Source: Salinibacter ruber DSM 13855 (GTDB taxonomy: Bacteria; Bacteroidota; Rhodothermia; Rhodothermales; Salinibacteraceae). Taken from it: a DNA stretch of 64,000 nucleotides. The stretch covers positions 372,001-436,000 of the forward strand of contig NC_007677.1 of the NCBI RefSeq assembly GCF_000013045.1, given 5' to 3'. Positions 1 through 8,668 of this stretch are shown here, in pieces (positions within the stretch are counted from its first letter, which is position 1; each line of letters opens with the position of its first letter). The position numbers were made by a program, and so were the translations under genes. The notes under the pieces are model-generated. The model had not been told where the DNA came from and searched no databases. It saw nothing but the letters and a program-made list of their open reading frames with translations.

Positions 1-1
1 G

Positions 2-508
2 GTGACGGCGACGGAGTTCGACGGCATGATGGAGGAGGCCCACACCCTGGCCCAGATCCACGACAACGTCGTCGTCAAAATCCCGCTCATCAAAGACGGC
101 ATCAAGGCGCTCCGCGCCCTGGACGAGGAGGGGATCAAGACAAACTGCACGCTCTGCTTCTCGCCGACGCAGGCGCTGCTGGCGGCGAAGGCGGGCGCCG
201 ACTACATCAGCCCCTTCATCGGGCGCATCGACGACATCTCGTCCGACGGCATGGGCCTGATCGAAGAGATCGTGCAGATCTACGACAACTACGGGTTTGA
301 GACCGAGATTCTCGCGGCGTCGATCCGGCACCCGACCCACGTGAAGCGGGCGGCCCTGGCGGGGGCCGACGTGGCGACGATGCCGTTCTCGGTGTTGACG
401 AACCTGCTGGAGCACCCGCTCACGGACCGCGGGCTGGAGCGCTTCCTGGCGGACTGGGAGGACTACAAGGAGGCCCGGGACGAGACCCCCGCGACCACGA
501 CGGCGTAA
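2..508 (+). CDS. Transaldolase, TalC/MipB type (5' end outside window)
   Basis: This is the C-terminal part of a small class I aldolase that moves a dihydroxyacetone unit between sugar phosphates in the non-oxidative pentose phosphate pathway, in the cytosol. The reading frame is open to base 1; the GTG at base 2 is most likely an internal valine, because family members are about 215-220 residues and only 168 are present. The Schiff-base lysine is visible in VVVKIPL near residue 26 of the fragment, followed by TNCTLCFS, the FIGRIDD phosphate-binding loop and the AASIRHP segment, all typical of the short TalC-type branch. It ends in TAA. A fructose-6-phosphate aldolase is the alternative reading; the two families cannot be separated on this fragment. 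Confidence 0.9.
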   Translation: MTATEFDGMMEEAHTLAQIHDNVVVKIPLIKDGIKALRALDEEGIKTNCTLCFSPTQALLAAKAGADYISPFIGRIDDISSDGMGLIEEIVQIYDNYGFETEILAASIRHPTHVKRAALAGADVATMPFSVLTNLLEHPLTDRGLERFLADWEDYKEARDETPATTTA

Positions 509-585
509 GGCCCCCCTGCACGTCTCCGGCGGCCTGCCGACACGCTCACGGCCGCGCTGCTGGGAGCGAGCGCCGGCCCCGCAGC

Positions 586-2208
586 CTACCAGAAGAAGGC
601 GTAGAGCGCGGCGGTGATGGCGAGGATGCCGAAGGCCGCCACGTTGTAGATGGGATCCCGTTCGCGCTCGATGCCCCCGACGTCGATCGCCTTTGGGTGG
701 TCCTCCCCCTCGTTCTCCAGCAGGGAGATCGCGACGATCAGGGCGACGGAGATGAAGAACACGATCAGCATCCGGTTTAGGAACGCGACCCCCGGCGTCC
801 AGAACTTGAAGGCCGCCGAGAGCGGAATGCTCAGGACCGCCGACACCAGGGCCGCGTTCGGGGTGGCCTTGCTCCAGAATAGCCCCAGCACGAAGATGGC
901 GAGGACGCCCGGGCTCACAAACCCGGTGTACTCCTGAATGTACTGGAAGACCTGGTCGAGGTCGGCCAGCTGCGGGGCCAGGGCGGCGGCCACCACGATG
1001 CAGATCAGCGCGACCGCCCGCCCAATCCGTACCAGGCGCCGCTCGGACACGTCCTCCCGGCTCGTGTAGTTGCGGTAGAGGTCCATCGTGAAGATCGTGG
1101 AGGCGCTGTTCATCATCGACGCCAGCGAGGAGATGATCGCCGCCACCAGGGCCGCGAAGGCCAGCCCGCGAAAGCCCGACCCCACGTACTCCCCCAGCAG
1201 CCAGGGATAGGCCTCGTCGCCCCGCTGGATGGGGGCGTCCAGCGCAAACGCCACGATGCCCGGCACCACCACGATGAGGGGAAGGAGCAGCTTCAGGTAG
1301 CCGGCGAAGGCCAGGCCCCGCTGGGCCTCCTTCAGGCTCTTGGCGGCCAGGGCGCGCTGGATGATGTACTGGTTGCAGCCCCAGTAGAACAGGTTGGCCA
1401 CCCACAGGCCCCCAAACAGCACGCTCAGGCCGGGAAGGAGCTGGTAGGCGTCTTTCAGGGCGCCCTCGTCGTTGCGGTACATCAGCTCCCCCTCGAACAG
1501 GATCATGTTGAACCGGCCCGACGCGTCGCCCATCAGTTGCGTGAAGCCCCCGACGACCCCGGCCTCGCTGCCGCCGTAGGCGTCGAGCGCCACCCAGGTC
1601 GTGAGGAGCCCCCCGCCGACCAGCACCACCACCTGCACCACGTCGGTCCAGGCCACGGCCTTGAGGCCCCCGTACAGGCTGTAGGCGGTGGCGACCGCGG
1701 CTAGTCCAAGGACCGACGCCCAGAGCGGAAAGCCCATGATGACGTTGATCGACAGGCCGCCCATGTAGAGCACCGACGTCAGGTTCACGAACACGTACAC
1801 CAGCAGCCAAAAAATGGCGAGCAGCATCCGCACCCGCCCGTCGTAGCGCTCCTCCAGGAACTGCGGCATCGTGTAGATCTCCTTCTCCAGGTAGATCGGC
1901 AAGAAGAACCAGGCGATCACCAGCAGGGTCACGGCGGCCATCCACTCGTAGGAGGCGATGGCCAGGCCCACCCGGAAGCCCGAGCCGCTCATGCCGATGA
2001 ACTGCTCGGCGGAAATGTTGGCCGCGATCAGGGAGGAGCCGATGGCCCAGAACGGAAGCGCCTTGCTGGCCAGGAAGTAATCGGCGCTGTCCTTCTCCTC
2101 CCCTTCCTCCTCCTGGGAGACCCAGAGGCCGAGCCCGACGATGACAAACAGGTAGACGCCAAAGATGACGTAGTCCAGCGTCGTAAACGCGACGGCGGCG
2201 GAGTCCAT
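586..2208 (-). CDS. Sodium/solute symporter (SSS family, SGLT-like)
   Basis: A 540-residue inner-membrane transporter of the SSS family that uses the sodium gradient to import a small organic solute, probably a sugar. About 13-14 hydrophobic segments run the length of the protein. Family marks include the helix-1 segment TLDYVIFGVYLFVIVGLGLW, the loop WGCNQYIIQRALAAKSLKEA, and SSLASMMNSASTIFTMDLY, which carries the serines of the conserved sodium site. Length is normal for the family. The GC-rich coastline of a transaldolase and a symporter side by side hints at sugar use, but the genes are convergent, not an operon. The exact substrate cannot be read from sequence. Confidence 0.88.
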   Translation of the reverse strand: MDSAAVAFTTLDYVIFGVYLFVIVGLGLWVSQEEEGEEKDSADYFLASKALPFWAIGSSLIAANISAEQFIGMSGSGFRVGLAIASYEWMAAVTLLVIAWFFLPIYLEKEIYTMPQFLEERYDGRVRMLLAIFWLLVYVFVNLTSVLYMGGLSINVIMGFPLWASVLGLAAVATAYSLYGGLKAVAWTDVVQVVVLVGGGLLTTWVALDAYGGSEAGVVGGFTQLMGDASGRFNMILFEGELMYRNDEGALKDAYQLLPGLSVLFGGLWVANLFYWGCNQYIIQRALAAKSLKEAQRGLAFAGYLKLLLPLIVVVPGIVAFALDAPIQRGDEAYPWLLGEYVGSGFRGLAFAALVAAIISSLASMMNSASTIFTMDLYRNYTSREDVSERRLVRIGRAVALICIVVAAALAPQLADLDQVFQYIQEYTGFVSPGVLAIFVLGLFWSKATPNAALVSAVLSIPLSAAFKFWTPGVAFLNRMLIVFFISVALIVAISLLENEGEDHPKAIDVGGIERERDPIYNVAAFGILAITAALYAFFW

Positions 2209-2654
2209 GTATCAGTGCGCAGTGGTGAAACGGGCGGAGAGCAGGGAACGCGCGCTTCCGATTTGGAGCGAGCGCTCCTAAAAAAGCGCTCCCGAGGCGC
2301 AGGCGCAAGGCGACGGGCGGCCATTGAAGAGCACAAAACAGCGGTGCGGGCCCCAGGGCCGGGGCCACAGCGCGCAAAAACGAGTCGGTGCTCGTCGGCG
2401 AGGGCGTCGCACCGCCGGTGTGGATGCCTCGTGTGGAGCCCCATGCCCCTGCCCCCGAGGGAGGGCCTGCGGAAATGAAAATAGACGGAAGGCGGGGGCG
2501 TGCCCCAATCGGTCCCCCGTTCGACTGCCGACAGTGGCCCTCCTTGTCCCCGCCGATGGGCCCGCGGCGGCCGCCACGCGCCCTCGACGACGCGTTCGGG
2601 GGCGGCCGTGCCCGAACGGCGTCGGCCGGACTGGTGCGCCGGACGGCCCGCCGC
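2209..2654. other. Intergenic stretch with two inverted repeats
   Basis: No credible gene was found in these 446 bases. The segment lies upstream of the symporter and downstream of a membrane-protein gene on the same strand. It contains AGCGCT palindromes on either side of an A-run near 2270-2300, and a hairpin with 8-bp arms at 2593-2600 and 2611-2618 that could end transcription of the upstream gene, although no T-run follows it on the minus strand. Confidence 0.4.
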
Positions 2655-3644
2655 CTACCCCATTTCCTCGGGAATCGACAGGTCGTCGAGCTCCTCCACG
2701 TCGTCCCCCACGGCCTCGGCGGCGGTCGTGCCCGTGTAGACGAGGAAGTTGAGGCCGCGGTCGAGCAGGCTCTGGGCGAGGAGCATGCTGGCGAGGGGCG
2801 CTTCCGGAATCTGGAGCGGCCCGGACAGGCCCACGCCTGCGCTCATGAACACGAGGCCCCGGGACGGCACGAACGGGACCTGCTGGATCACGATGTACAG
2901 CGCGAGCAGCGTGATCCAGGTGCCCGCCGAGACCTCCGGGATGACCACGGCCCACTGCGTCACCTGCAGGCCGTTGTTGAGGACGAAGCGGGCAACGTGG
3001 CCGGCGGCGAAGAGCCCCAGCAGCGACGACGGAAGGGACAGAATGGAGCGCCGGAAGGCCACGACGGCGCTCACGAGGATGATCAGCACGGCCACGCCGG
3101 CCCCGAGCGTGTAGGCCTCCGACGGCAGGTACTGGCGGAGCAGCTCAATCTGGCCGGTGAGGAAGAAGACGGCCAGCAGCCCGAAGGCCACGCTGGTGGA
3201 CGCGACCGAGGAGATCACCACGTTGTCCTTCACGGTGCGGAGCACGGTTCCCGTGCCCAGGTTGGTCTCGCGGCGGGCCCACAGGTAGAAGTAGGCCTCC
3301 CCGGAGTAGCCGAGCACGTCGTTGTTCAGGACCCGTTTTCGGAAGAGGACCGGCAGGAGGTCGCGGTACTGGGCGCCCCAGGCCGTCCCGTAGAGAACCG
3401 CCTCGGTGAGGGGCAGGGTGCCGTACATGAGCAGCAGCAGGACGTAGAACCACGGCGTAACGGGGAGGGCGCGTGCCACTTCCCCCCACCCGATGGTCGT
3501 AAGTTCGTAGGCCAGGTACGCCACGATGCCCCCCACGAACAGCCAGCGGAGGCCGGTCCGAACCCACGCCCCCATGGGGCTTTCGGTGAACCGAGTCCAG
3601 CGGGCACGGAGGGTAGAAAGGGTCTCGTAGAACCGCTGGAGCAT
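2655..3644 (-). CDS. Multi-spanning membrane protein, possibly LPG-synthase-TM/flippase-like
   Basis: A 329-residue integral membrane protein with about 7-8 hydrophobic helices and an acidic cytosolic tail (EELDD). The segment around residues 105-160 (a conserved-looking VKDNVVISSVAS followed by long helices) and the overall layout recall the transmembrane domain of lysylphosphatidylglycerol synthase and its UPF0104 flippase-like relatives, but I could not find a decisive motif, so this is a weak family guess. It lies 46 bp downstream of the sulfotransferase gene on the same strand and is probably the last gene of the envelope cluster that runs from about 8200 down to 2655, which suggests a role in handling a lipid-linked or surface molecule. 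Confidence 0.6.
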   Translation of the reverse strand: MLQRFYETLSTLRARWTRFTESPMGAWVRTGLRWLFVGGIVAYLAYELTTIGWGEVARALPVTPWFYVLLLLMYGTLPLTEAVLYGTAWGAQYRDLLPVLFRKRVLNNDVLGYSGEAYFYLWARRETNLGTGTVLRTVKDNVVISSVASTSVAFGLLAVFFLTGQIELLRQYLPSEAYTLGAGVAVLIILVSAVVAFRRSILSLPSSLLGLFAAGHVARFVLNNGLQVTQWAVVIPEVSAGTWITLLALYIVIQQVPFVPSRGLVFMSAGVGLSGPLQIPEAPLASMLLAQSLLDRGLNFLVYTGTTAAEAVGDDVEELDDLSIPEEMG

Positions 3645-3690
3645 GAGGGCCCGAAGAGCCGAGCGAAAGAAGAGGAGAGAACTACCGAGG

Positions 3691-4764
3691 TCAAAGGGGG
3701 GCGCGCTGCTTCAACGTCTCGTGCAGCGCAGCGGCGCGCCGTCGCGTTTCCGAAGAGAGGGCGGCGGTCTCTACGGAATGGGAGCGGGGCGGACGCAACT
3801 GATCGGCCTGACCGGTGAGGGCAGATGGGTCTACAGAAATGAGATCGGCCAAACGAGAAAGGGCTGTGCGCGGTTCGTCAACGAGGCGGTCGTACGAGAG
3901 AAGGACAGTATTTTCGTCGGCGTGGGCCAGCACATGCTGGTAGGCCGCGATCCAGTACCGGACCCAGAAGGCAAGGCTCGTGGGCTCGGGGGCGTCGTCG
4001 ACCCAGCCGTCGAAGTTCACGGGGCGGAGGCCGTGCCCAAACTCATGGTGCCCGATGGCCTCCATGTACTCTCGCACGAAGTCATCGTCGTCGTGAAGCT
4101 GGAGGAAGCGTTCGTGCTGCTGCAGCATGGAGGCCGCCTGCTGGAATGGGGCGCGGAAAGGGACCACGAACGTACCGGCCTCAAGCGGCCGGGGGAGGGC
4201 CCCGAGACGGGCAATGTTGAGGTTGTTCTTCGAGAGGTAGCGCAAGTCGGCCGAGGGGGCGTCCCGCCGTACGGCCACGACCTTGCGCATGTGGGACTCG
4301 TAAAACGTGTCGAACGCAGGGTCGTGGTCGTCGTCCGACCAGGGCTGGATGCACCGTCCCCGATATGCATCCGGCCAGAAGTGCTTCCAGATCATTTCCT
4401 CGAAGGCTTCGGGGCTCTTGCCCGACACCTGAAGCCCGTCGCCGTGTGCCCGTTCGGTCGTCTGGGTCCCGCCGTCGAACTGATCGGAGAACCGGTCCCA
4501 GAACAAGGGACATAGTAGAAACGGCATGTCCTGATACGTGTGACTCGCGAACCGGCCCGTGTTCCACAGGAGGCGCAGCACAATGGTCGTGCCCGAGCGG
4601 GGGAGCGCCGTGATAAAAACCGGATCGTCGACCGAAATCGAGCTGAGGGTGTCCCGGTACAGAATGTTCTCTACGTCGGACAGGGCGTGCTGGGCCGTGC
4701 CGGCGCGGAAGGCCGTGCGGTGGAGAAGCCGATCGAGCCAGCCGTAGCGGTCCTCGAAAGTCAT
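3691..4764 (-). CDS. Sulfotransferase family protein
   Basis: A 357-residue cytosolic sulfotransferase-fold protein, predicted to transfer sulfate from PAPS to a hydroxyl or amine of a small molecule, lipid or glycan. The PAPS 5'-phosphosulfate loop is plain at about residues 52-62 (TALPRSGTTIVLRLL), in the expected position after a beta strand. The remainder is consistent with the Sulfotransfer_3-like group seen in bacteria. Its ATG overlaps the stop of the upstream membrane-protein gene in an ATGA arrangement, so the two are almost certainly co-translated. The neighbouring glycosyltransferase makes a surface glycan or glycolipid a reasonable acceptor; sulfated lipids are known in halophiles, but the acceptor here is inference. 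Confidence 0.85.
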   Translation of the reverse strand: MTFEDRYGWLDRLLHRTAFRAGTAQHALSDVENILYRDTLSSISVDDPVFITALPRSGTTIVLRLLWNTGRFASHTYQDMPFLLCPLFWDRFSDQFDGGTQTTERAHGDGLQVSGKSPEAFEEMIWKHFWPDAYRGRCIQPWSDDDHDPAFDTFYESHMRKVVAVRRDAPSADLRYLSKNNLNIARLGALPRPLEAGTFVVPFRAPFQQAASMLQQHERFLQLHDDDDFVREYMEAIGHHEFGHGLRPVNFDGWVDDAPEPTSLAFWVRYWIAAYQHVLAHADENTVLLSYDRLVDEPRTALSRLADLISVDPSALTGQADQLRPPRSHSVETAALSSETRRRAAALHETLKQRAPL

Positions 4765-5360
4765 GATGCACGGGTGCGTTGAACGAGGACGTATGCGAGC
4801 AGGCCGACCGCCGTCGTCACGGCGAGAAAATCAATGCGCTGAAGCGTGGCGAAGGTGCCGCTAAATGAGCCGACGCCCGCACGGCCAAGAAGCCAGACAC
4901 CCCCCAGAGGAAGCCCCAGTGCGAGGGCACTTCCCCCCACCAGTCGACCCAGGAGCCCGAAAAGCTCCCGGGCGCGATTCTGCAGGGCCGTTTCCTTCGC
5001 CGCGTCATCCAGGGAGTCGTCCCGAAGCACCCGAAGACAGGTGGTGCTGTGCCGCCCCACCTGGCGGGCGTGCCCGGGAAGGCGAAGGCGTTCGATGATG
5101 ACGGCAAAGCCGACCACGACGCCGGCGGCGAGGACAATGTTCATTCGGCCGAAGGATCTGCGTCCGAGGGAGAAGCCGCTGCGGTCGTGTACCCTGGGCT
5201 TCAAGAAGGTCGGGGGCTCGACCGTCGACCGGGCCTGCATCCATGCCTGCTTCAGAACGTCATTGGGAGGCACCCGGGCCGCCCGCACCGCGAAGCCAAT
5301 CAAAAAGGCCAGCAGTGCCACCGAGGCAACAAACCAAATTTTCGAAAATTTGCTCTGCAT
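4761..5360 (-). CDS. Membrane protein of unknown function, upstream of sulfotransferase
   Basis: I do not recognise this 199-residue protein. The start was placed at the ATG giving MQSKFSKIW, immediately followed by a hydrophobic helix; the longer frame upstream encodes an implausible arginine-rich leader. Hydrophobic segments are visible near residues 6-25, at about 80-100 and at two places towards the C terminus, with a soluble middle portion. The stop codon overlaps the sulfotransferase start (ATGA), so both products are probably made together and may act together, for example as a membrane platform or chain-length partner for the sulfated product. This functional link is inference from the overlap only. 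Confidence 0.7.
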   Translation of the reverse strand: MQSKFSKIWFVASVALLAFLIGFAVRAARVPPNDVLKQAWMQARSTVEPPTFLKPRVHDRSGFSLGRRSFGRMNIVLAAGVVVGFAVIIERLRLPGHARQVGRHSTTCLRVLRDDSLDDAAKETALQNRARELFGLLGRLVGGSALALGLPLGGVWLLGRAGVGSFSGTFATLQRIDFLAVTTAVGLLAYVLVQRTRAS

Positions 5361-5532
5361 CAGGTGAGATGAGAGGGAGGAGCGAATTCTGCGGAATCTG
5401 GGGCATCTCCGTGCCAAAAATACGTAAAGCAGAGCCACGAAGGCAACTGTTGTTACAGGGATGTTGTGTCCGTTCGCGGAGAAGACGAGGGGACGGCGGC
5501 CACTCGAACCGGGTCAGGTGGCGTTGAGCCCC

Positions 5533-6696
5533 CTACGGAAGGGGGCGATGCGATGCCACCTCCGACAGCAACGCGTGGACGTTCCGGGCCACCTCCTGCC
5601 AGTTGGCCGTGCGCAGGGTGCGCGTACGGCCCTGGCGCCCCAGGGTCGCGAGTTGCTCCGGGGCGTGCAGCAGAGAAGCGAGGGCGGAGGCCAGGGCGGT
5701 TGGGGCGGCCGGGGGCACGAGCAGGCCGGTCTCCCCATCCACGATCGCGTCGGGGACGCCCCCGGACCGCGCCCCGACGGCGGGGGTGCCGCAGGCATTG
5801 GCCTCCAGGAAGACGAGCCCGAATCCCTCCACGTCGGGCGGGGCCTCGCGGGCCGGCATTACGAAGAGGTCGGCCGCGGAGTAGTAGGAGGGCAACGCGT
5901 CGTCGGCCACGTGCCCGACAAAGTGCACACGGTCGCGCACCCCCTTCCGGACGGCCAGCCGCTCCAGCCGACTGCGGTCGGGGCCGGTGCCGGCGACCAT
6001 GTACTGCACCTCCGGCACGGAGGCGGCGATGCGGGGAAGGGCTCGGAGAACCGTGTCGACGCCCTTCCGCGGGACCAGGCGGCCCACCGTCAACAGCATC
6101 GGACGGCGGCCGATGCCGAGGCGGTCGCGGAGCGCCCTGCCCCCTCGGGGACGAAAGCGGTTCGGGTCCGTGCCGTTCGGAACCACGCGGAGACGGGCGG
6201 GCGGGACGCCGCGCTCCTGCAGGAGACGGGCTGTATACCGACTCACCGGGAGGAGGGCGTCGGGCTGCGCCAGCGACCACCGCCGAAACCGGTCGTAGGC
6301 AGCCCCAAGCCCGGAGCGGCCCGACAGCGGGTTGAAGAGCAATTCGCGCCCGTGGGCGGCACAGACGATGCGGCGCGGGTAGCCGGTGAGCCACCGGGCA
6401 AGTGCGGACGCCCCCACCGTCTGCCACTGGGCGTGGAGGGCCACGTCGGCCCGCAAACGAACGGCCCGCCGTGCGACAGTGAAGAGGGCCGTGACGGGCA
6501 GCAGGTCGGGGCGTCCGCGAACGCGGGTGACGGCGGGGGGCGCGGCCCGGTCGACCCTCGCGGCAGAGGGGCGGTGAGGGGCGATCACCTCGAGGGCCTC
6601 CACCCGCTCGGCCAGCCGGGTCGCGACCTCCCAGGAGTACGTCTGAATGCCGCCTACGTCCGGCGGGAAGTCCTGGGTGACAAACAGGAGGCGCAT
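5533..6696 (-). CDS. Glycosyltransferase, GT4 family
   Basis: A 387-residue GT-B glycosyltransferase that should transfer a sugar from a nucleotide-sugar donor to a lipid or glycan acceptor at the cytosolic face of the membrane. It opens with RLLFVTQDFPPDVGGIQTY, the classic GT4 N-terminal strand and glycine-rich loop. The donor-binding half has VGRLVPRKGVDTVLRAL near residue 205, and the E-x7-E type motif appears as MPAREAPPDVEGFGLVFLEA near residue 285, followed by GVPDAIVDGETGLLVPP. The ATG start sits right before the first beta strand. It is 53 bp downstream of the HTTM-like gene and belongs to the minus-strand envelope cluster. Confidence 0.92.
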   Translation of the reverse strand: MRLLFVTQDFPPDVGGIQTYSWEVATRLAERVEALEVIAPHRPSAARVDRAAPPAVTRVRGRPDLLPVTALFTVARRAVRLRADVALHAQWQTVGASALARWLTGYPRRIVCAAHGRELLFNPLSGRSGLGAAYDRFRRWSLAQPDALLPVSRYTARLLQERGVPPARLRVVPNGTDPNRFRPRGGRALRDRLGIGRRPMLLTVGRLVPRKGVDTVLRALPRIAASVPEVQYMVAGTGPDRSRLERLAVRKGVRDRVHFVGHVADDALPSYYSAADLFVMPAREAPPDVEGFGLVFLEANACGTPAVGARSGGVPDAIVDGETGLLVPPAAPTALASALASLLHAPEQLATLGRQGRTRTLRTANWQEVARNVHALLSEVASHRPLP

Positions 6697-6749
6697 ACGA
6701 AGGGCACGAACGCAAGGAGGCAGGGCGCGTCTCGCTCAGGGGGGTCGAC

Positions 6750-7646
6750 CTACGAGGACGCGACGGTGGCCGGCGCGCGGTCGAGGCCGTAGTCGATGAG
6801 CCGGTGCCACGGCAGGCCCAGCAGAATGAGAAGAATGGTCGAGGCCTGAAAAAAGATGTTCATGCTGAACAAGATGCCGAAGTGCATGCCCACCACGAGC
6901 ATAACCACGAGGTATCGGTACTTGCCCCACCACATGAGGAAGCTAACGGCCTCGGTGAGCAGGCCCACGAGCAGAATGAGCGTGCCGAAGTGGTAGTCGT
7001 AGAAGACCAGATCCTGGAGCATGGTGGCGTCAAAGCTTCCGAACCTGGAGAGGGTGTCGACCTTCCGTTCGCCAATCCACATGAGGAGGTGACGCCCGTC
7101 GGGCCACGTGATGCCGGTGCCGATGAGCTTGCAGACGGCGGCGGACGTGTAGCCGAGCCCGATGAAGAAGTACAGGAAGCCGAAGGTGAAGCGACGGCGC
7201 TGGCGTTCGCCCTGGAAGACAACGAGGGCCAGCCCCAGCCCGAGAACACCCATGCCGATGAGATTGGACCCGTGTGAGATCTCGCCCAGGGAGTACCGGG
7301 CCACGTACTGCAGGTGAAACGCAAGGAGGGCCAGCAGGTAGGCCGGCCGCCAGAGCCGGAAAAACCCGACGAGCCCGAGCATGCCGACCAAAACGGCATT
7401 GATGAGGGCCACGTTGTGGTCGAACATGAACGACACGTCGATGTAGTTCGCCAGTCCCAAGGGGAGCAGGACCGAGCTGATATTTTGCTGGATGTAGACG
7501 CCCCAGGTCCAGCAGAAGTAAACGGCGTACCCCATGATGAACAGCTCCAGCCCCCGAAAGAAGAGGCGACGCCCCTTTGTGTCCGGCGGTGTGTTCTCGA
7601 AGAGTTCGTAGCGGAGGGTGTGCGCGAAGCGGGCCAGTGTAGACAT
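6750..7646 (-). CDS. HTTM-like polytopic membrane protein
   Basis: A 298-residue membrane protein with about six to eight helices. The spacing of helices, the aromatic- and histidine-containing loops (HNVALINA, YDYHFGTLILL, and a GMHFGILFSMNIF segment near the C terminus) resemble the HTTM domain, the membrane part of vitamin-K-dependent gamma-carboxylase relatives found in many bacteria. In bacteria the reaction of such short HTTM proteins is unknown. It stands 47 bp downstream of a small protein carrying a WPFSIYPMFS motif, a combination I recall from other bacterial HTTM loci, so the two probably work as a pair. No catalytic assignment can be made. Confidence 0.65.
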   Translation of the reverse strand: MSTLARFAHTLRYELFENTPPDTKGRRLFFRGLELFIMGYAVYFCWTWGVYIQQNISSVLLPLGLANYIDVSFMFDHNVALINAVLVGMLGLVGFFRLWRPAYLLALLAFHLQYVARYSLGEISHGSNLIGMGVLGLGLALVVFQGERQRRRFTFGFLYFFIGLGYTSAAVCKLIGTGITWPDGRHLLMWIGERKVDTLSRFGSFDATMLQDLVFYDYHFGTLILLVGLLTEAVSFLMWWGKYRYLVVMLVVGMHFGILFSMNIFFQASTILLILLGLPWHRLIDYGLDRAPATVASS

Positions 7647-7693
7647 GGGGGAGGCAGAGGAAGACGGGCGAGACGCGGAGGTGGAAGGCGTTG

Positions 7694-8203
7694 CTACTCG
7701 GCAGGGGGGGAGCGTCCCGCCACGGTGCGGTCGCTGGGCGACGGGTTGAGATGACTGGCGCCGGGGGTGAACAGAAGGACGGGGGTGGCGGAGATGGAGA
7801 CGGAATCGGCCACCAGTTCGCCGCGCACGCGATACACGAGGAGCGAGGAATTCACCGACCGGTTCTTAAAGAAGAGGCTGCGGAGCCCCTGCACGCGTTC
7901 GTCGGACCACCGGTCGGTCTTCGACACGTAGTTGGCCACGTCGTTCTGGTTGATGCCCTTCGGCGCCAATGGGTAGGACGCGCCAGGAAGGCTCTGAAGC
8001 GATACCGCGTCCCACGAGAGGGTGTCGGGGTCGGTCTGGGATGGCATCTCGCGGACCATGGCCCGGGTCCAGGGATTGCCCGCCTGTGAGAACATCGGGT
8101 AGATGCTAAACGGCCAAAATTCACCGAGGTGGGTAGCTACGAGCAGGGCGTAGACCACCAACACCCCACCCACAATTTGGAGGGCGCGCTTGGGAAAGCC
8201 CAT
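7694..8203 (-). CDS. Single-pass protein with WPFSIYPMFS motif, HTTM partner
   Basis: A 169-residue protein with one N-terminal helix (about residues 8-27), then GEFWPFSIYPMFSQAGNPW and a soluble, probably periplasmic or membrane-adjacent domain. The ATG at 8203 was preferred over an in-frame TTG three codons earlier. I do not know a named function. Small proteins with this WPFS-x-YPMFS turn are recurrently found next to HTTM/carboxylase-like membrane proteins, here 47 bp downstream, and this pairing is the main clue. It appears to be the first gene of the minus-strand run ending at 2655, since the next 460 bases upstream are non-coding and separate it from a divergent gene. Confidence 0.65.
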   Translation of the reverse strand: MGFPKRALQIVGGVLVVYALLVATHLGEFWPFSIYPMFSQAGNPWTRAMVREMPSQTDPDTLSWDAVSLQSLPGASYPLAPKGINQNDVANYVSKTDRWSDERVQGLRSLFFKNRSVNSSLLVYRVRGELVADSVSISATPVLLFTPGASHLNPSPSDRTVAGRSPPAE

Positions 8204-8212
8204 GGGGCACAA

Positions 8213-8668
8213 AGTTGGCTACTGAGGGAAAGACCTATCGGAAGAAGGACGTCGTCGGCTTGGGGGGCGGCGTCCGGCGCTCTTCCGAACGGACCCACCA
8301 AGGAACGGTGCGTCCGCAGAAAAGGGCCGGTGGAATGCAGTGTAAATTTCGGCACAACGAGACGTAGAAGTCAAGCCGTCCGGGCTGCAGGCCGGCACGG
8401 AAAGGAGGACGTGTAGGACGAGGGCGAGTGTGCAATTGGTCTCGGAATTTGGTGTAAACGTTTCGGTGAGGGAGCACGCCGCAACCGTGTGTGTACCTGT
8501 GGGGCCTCTTTGGGGCTGCGCGGCTGGACCGAGACGGCATCCGGCACAGTTACTTCTGGAAGGCCGAACGCGGCGTCATGGACGGAGCGTGGCCGTGAAC
8601 GGAACGGACCAGAACGCGCGAAGAATGGGGGAGAAGGTGCTCACTCCTTTTCAACCAAATGCTCTCCT
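8213..8668. other. Divergent intergenic region
   Basis: About 455 bases separate the minus-strand envelope cluster from the plus-strand DUF3047 gene. No open frame here looks like a real protein. The segment must carry two divergent promoters; AT-richer patches lie near 8335-8360 and 8430-8465, but I could not assign a -10/-35 pair with confidence. Confidence 0.4.

Noticed and set aside
2388-3818. Long plus-strand frame antisense to the membrane-protein gene
   Set aside because: Its product is rich in arginine, histidine and glutamate with no family features, typical of an antisense frame in GC-rich DNA; the minus-strand gene explains the region.
8489-8668. Longer N terminus for the DUF3047 protein
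   Set aside because: The extra 60 residues would precede and abolish the signal peptide; the ATG at 8669 begins a normal signal sequence.
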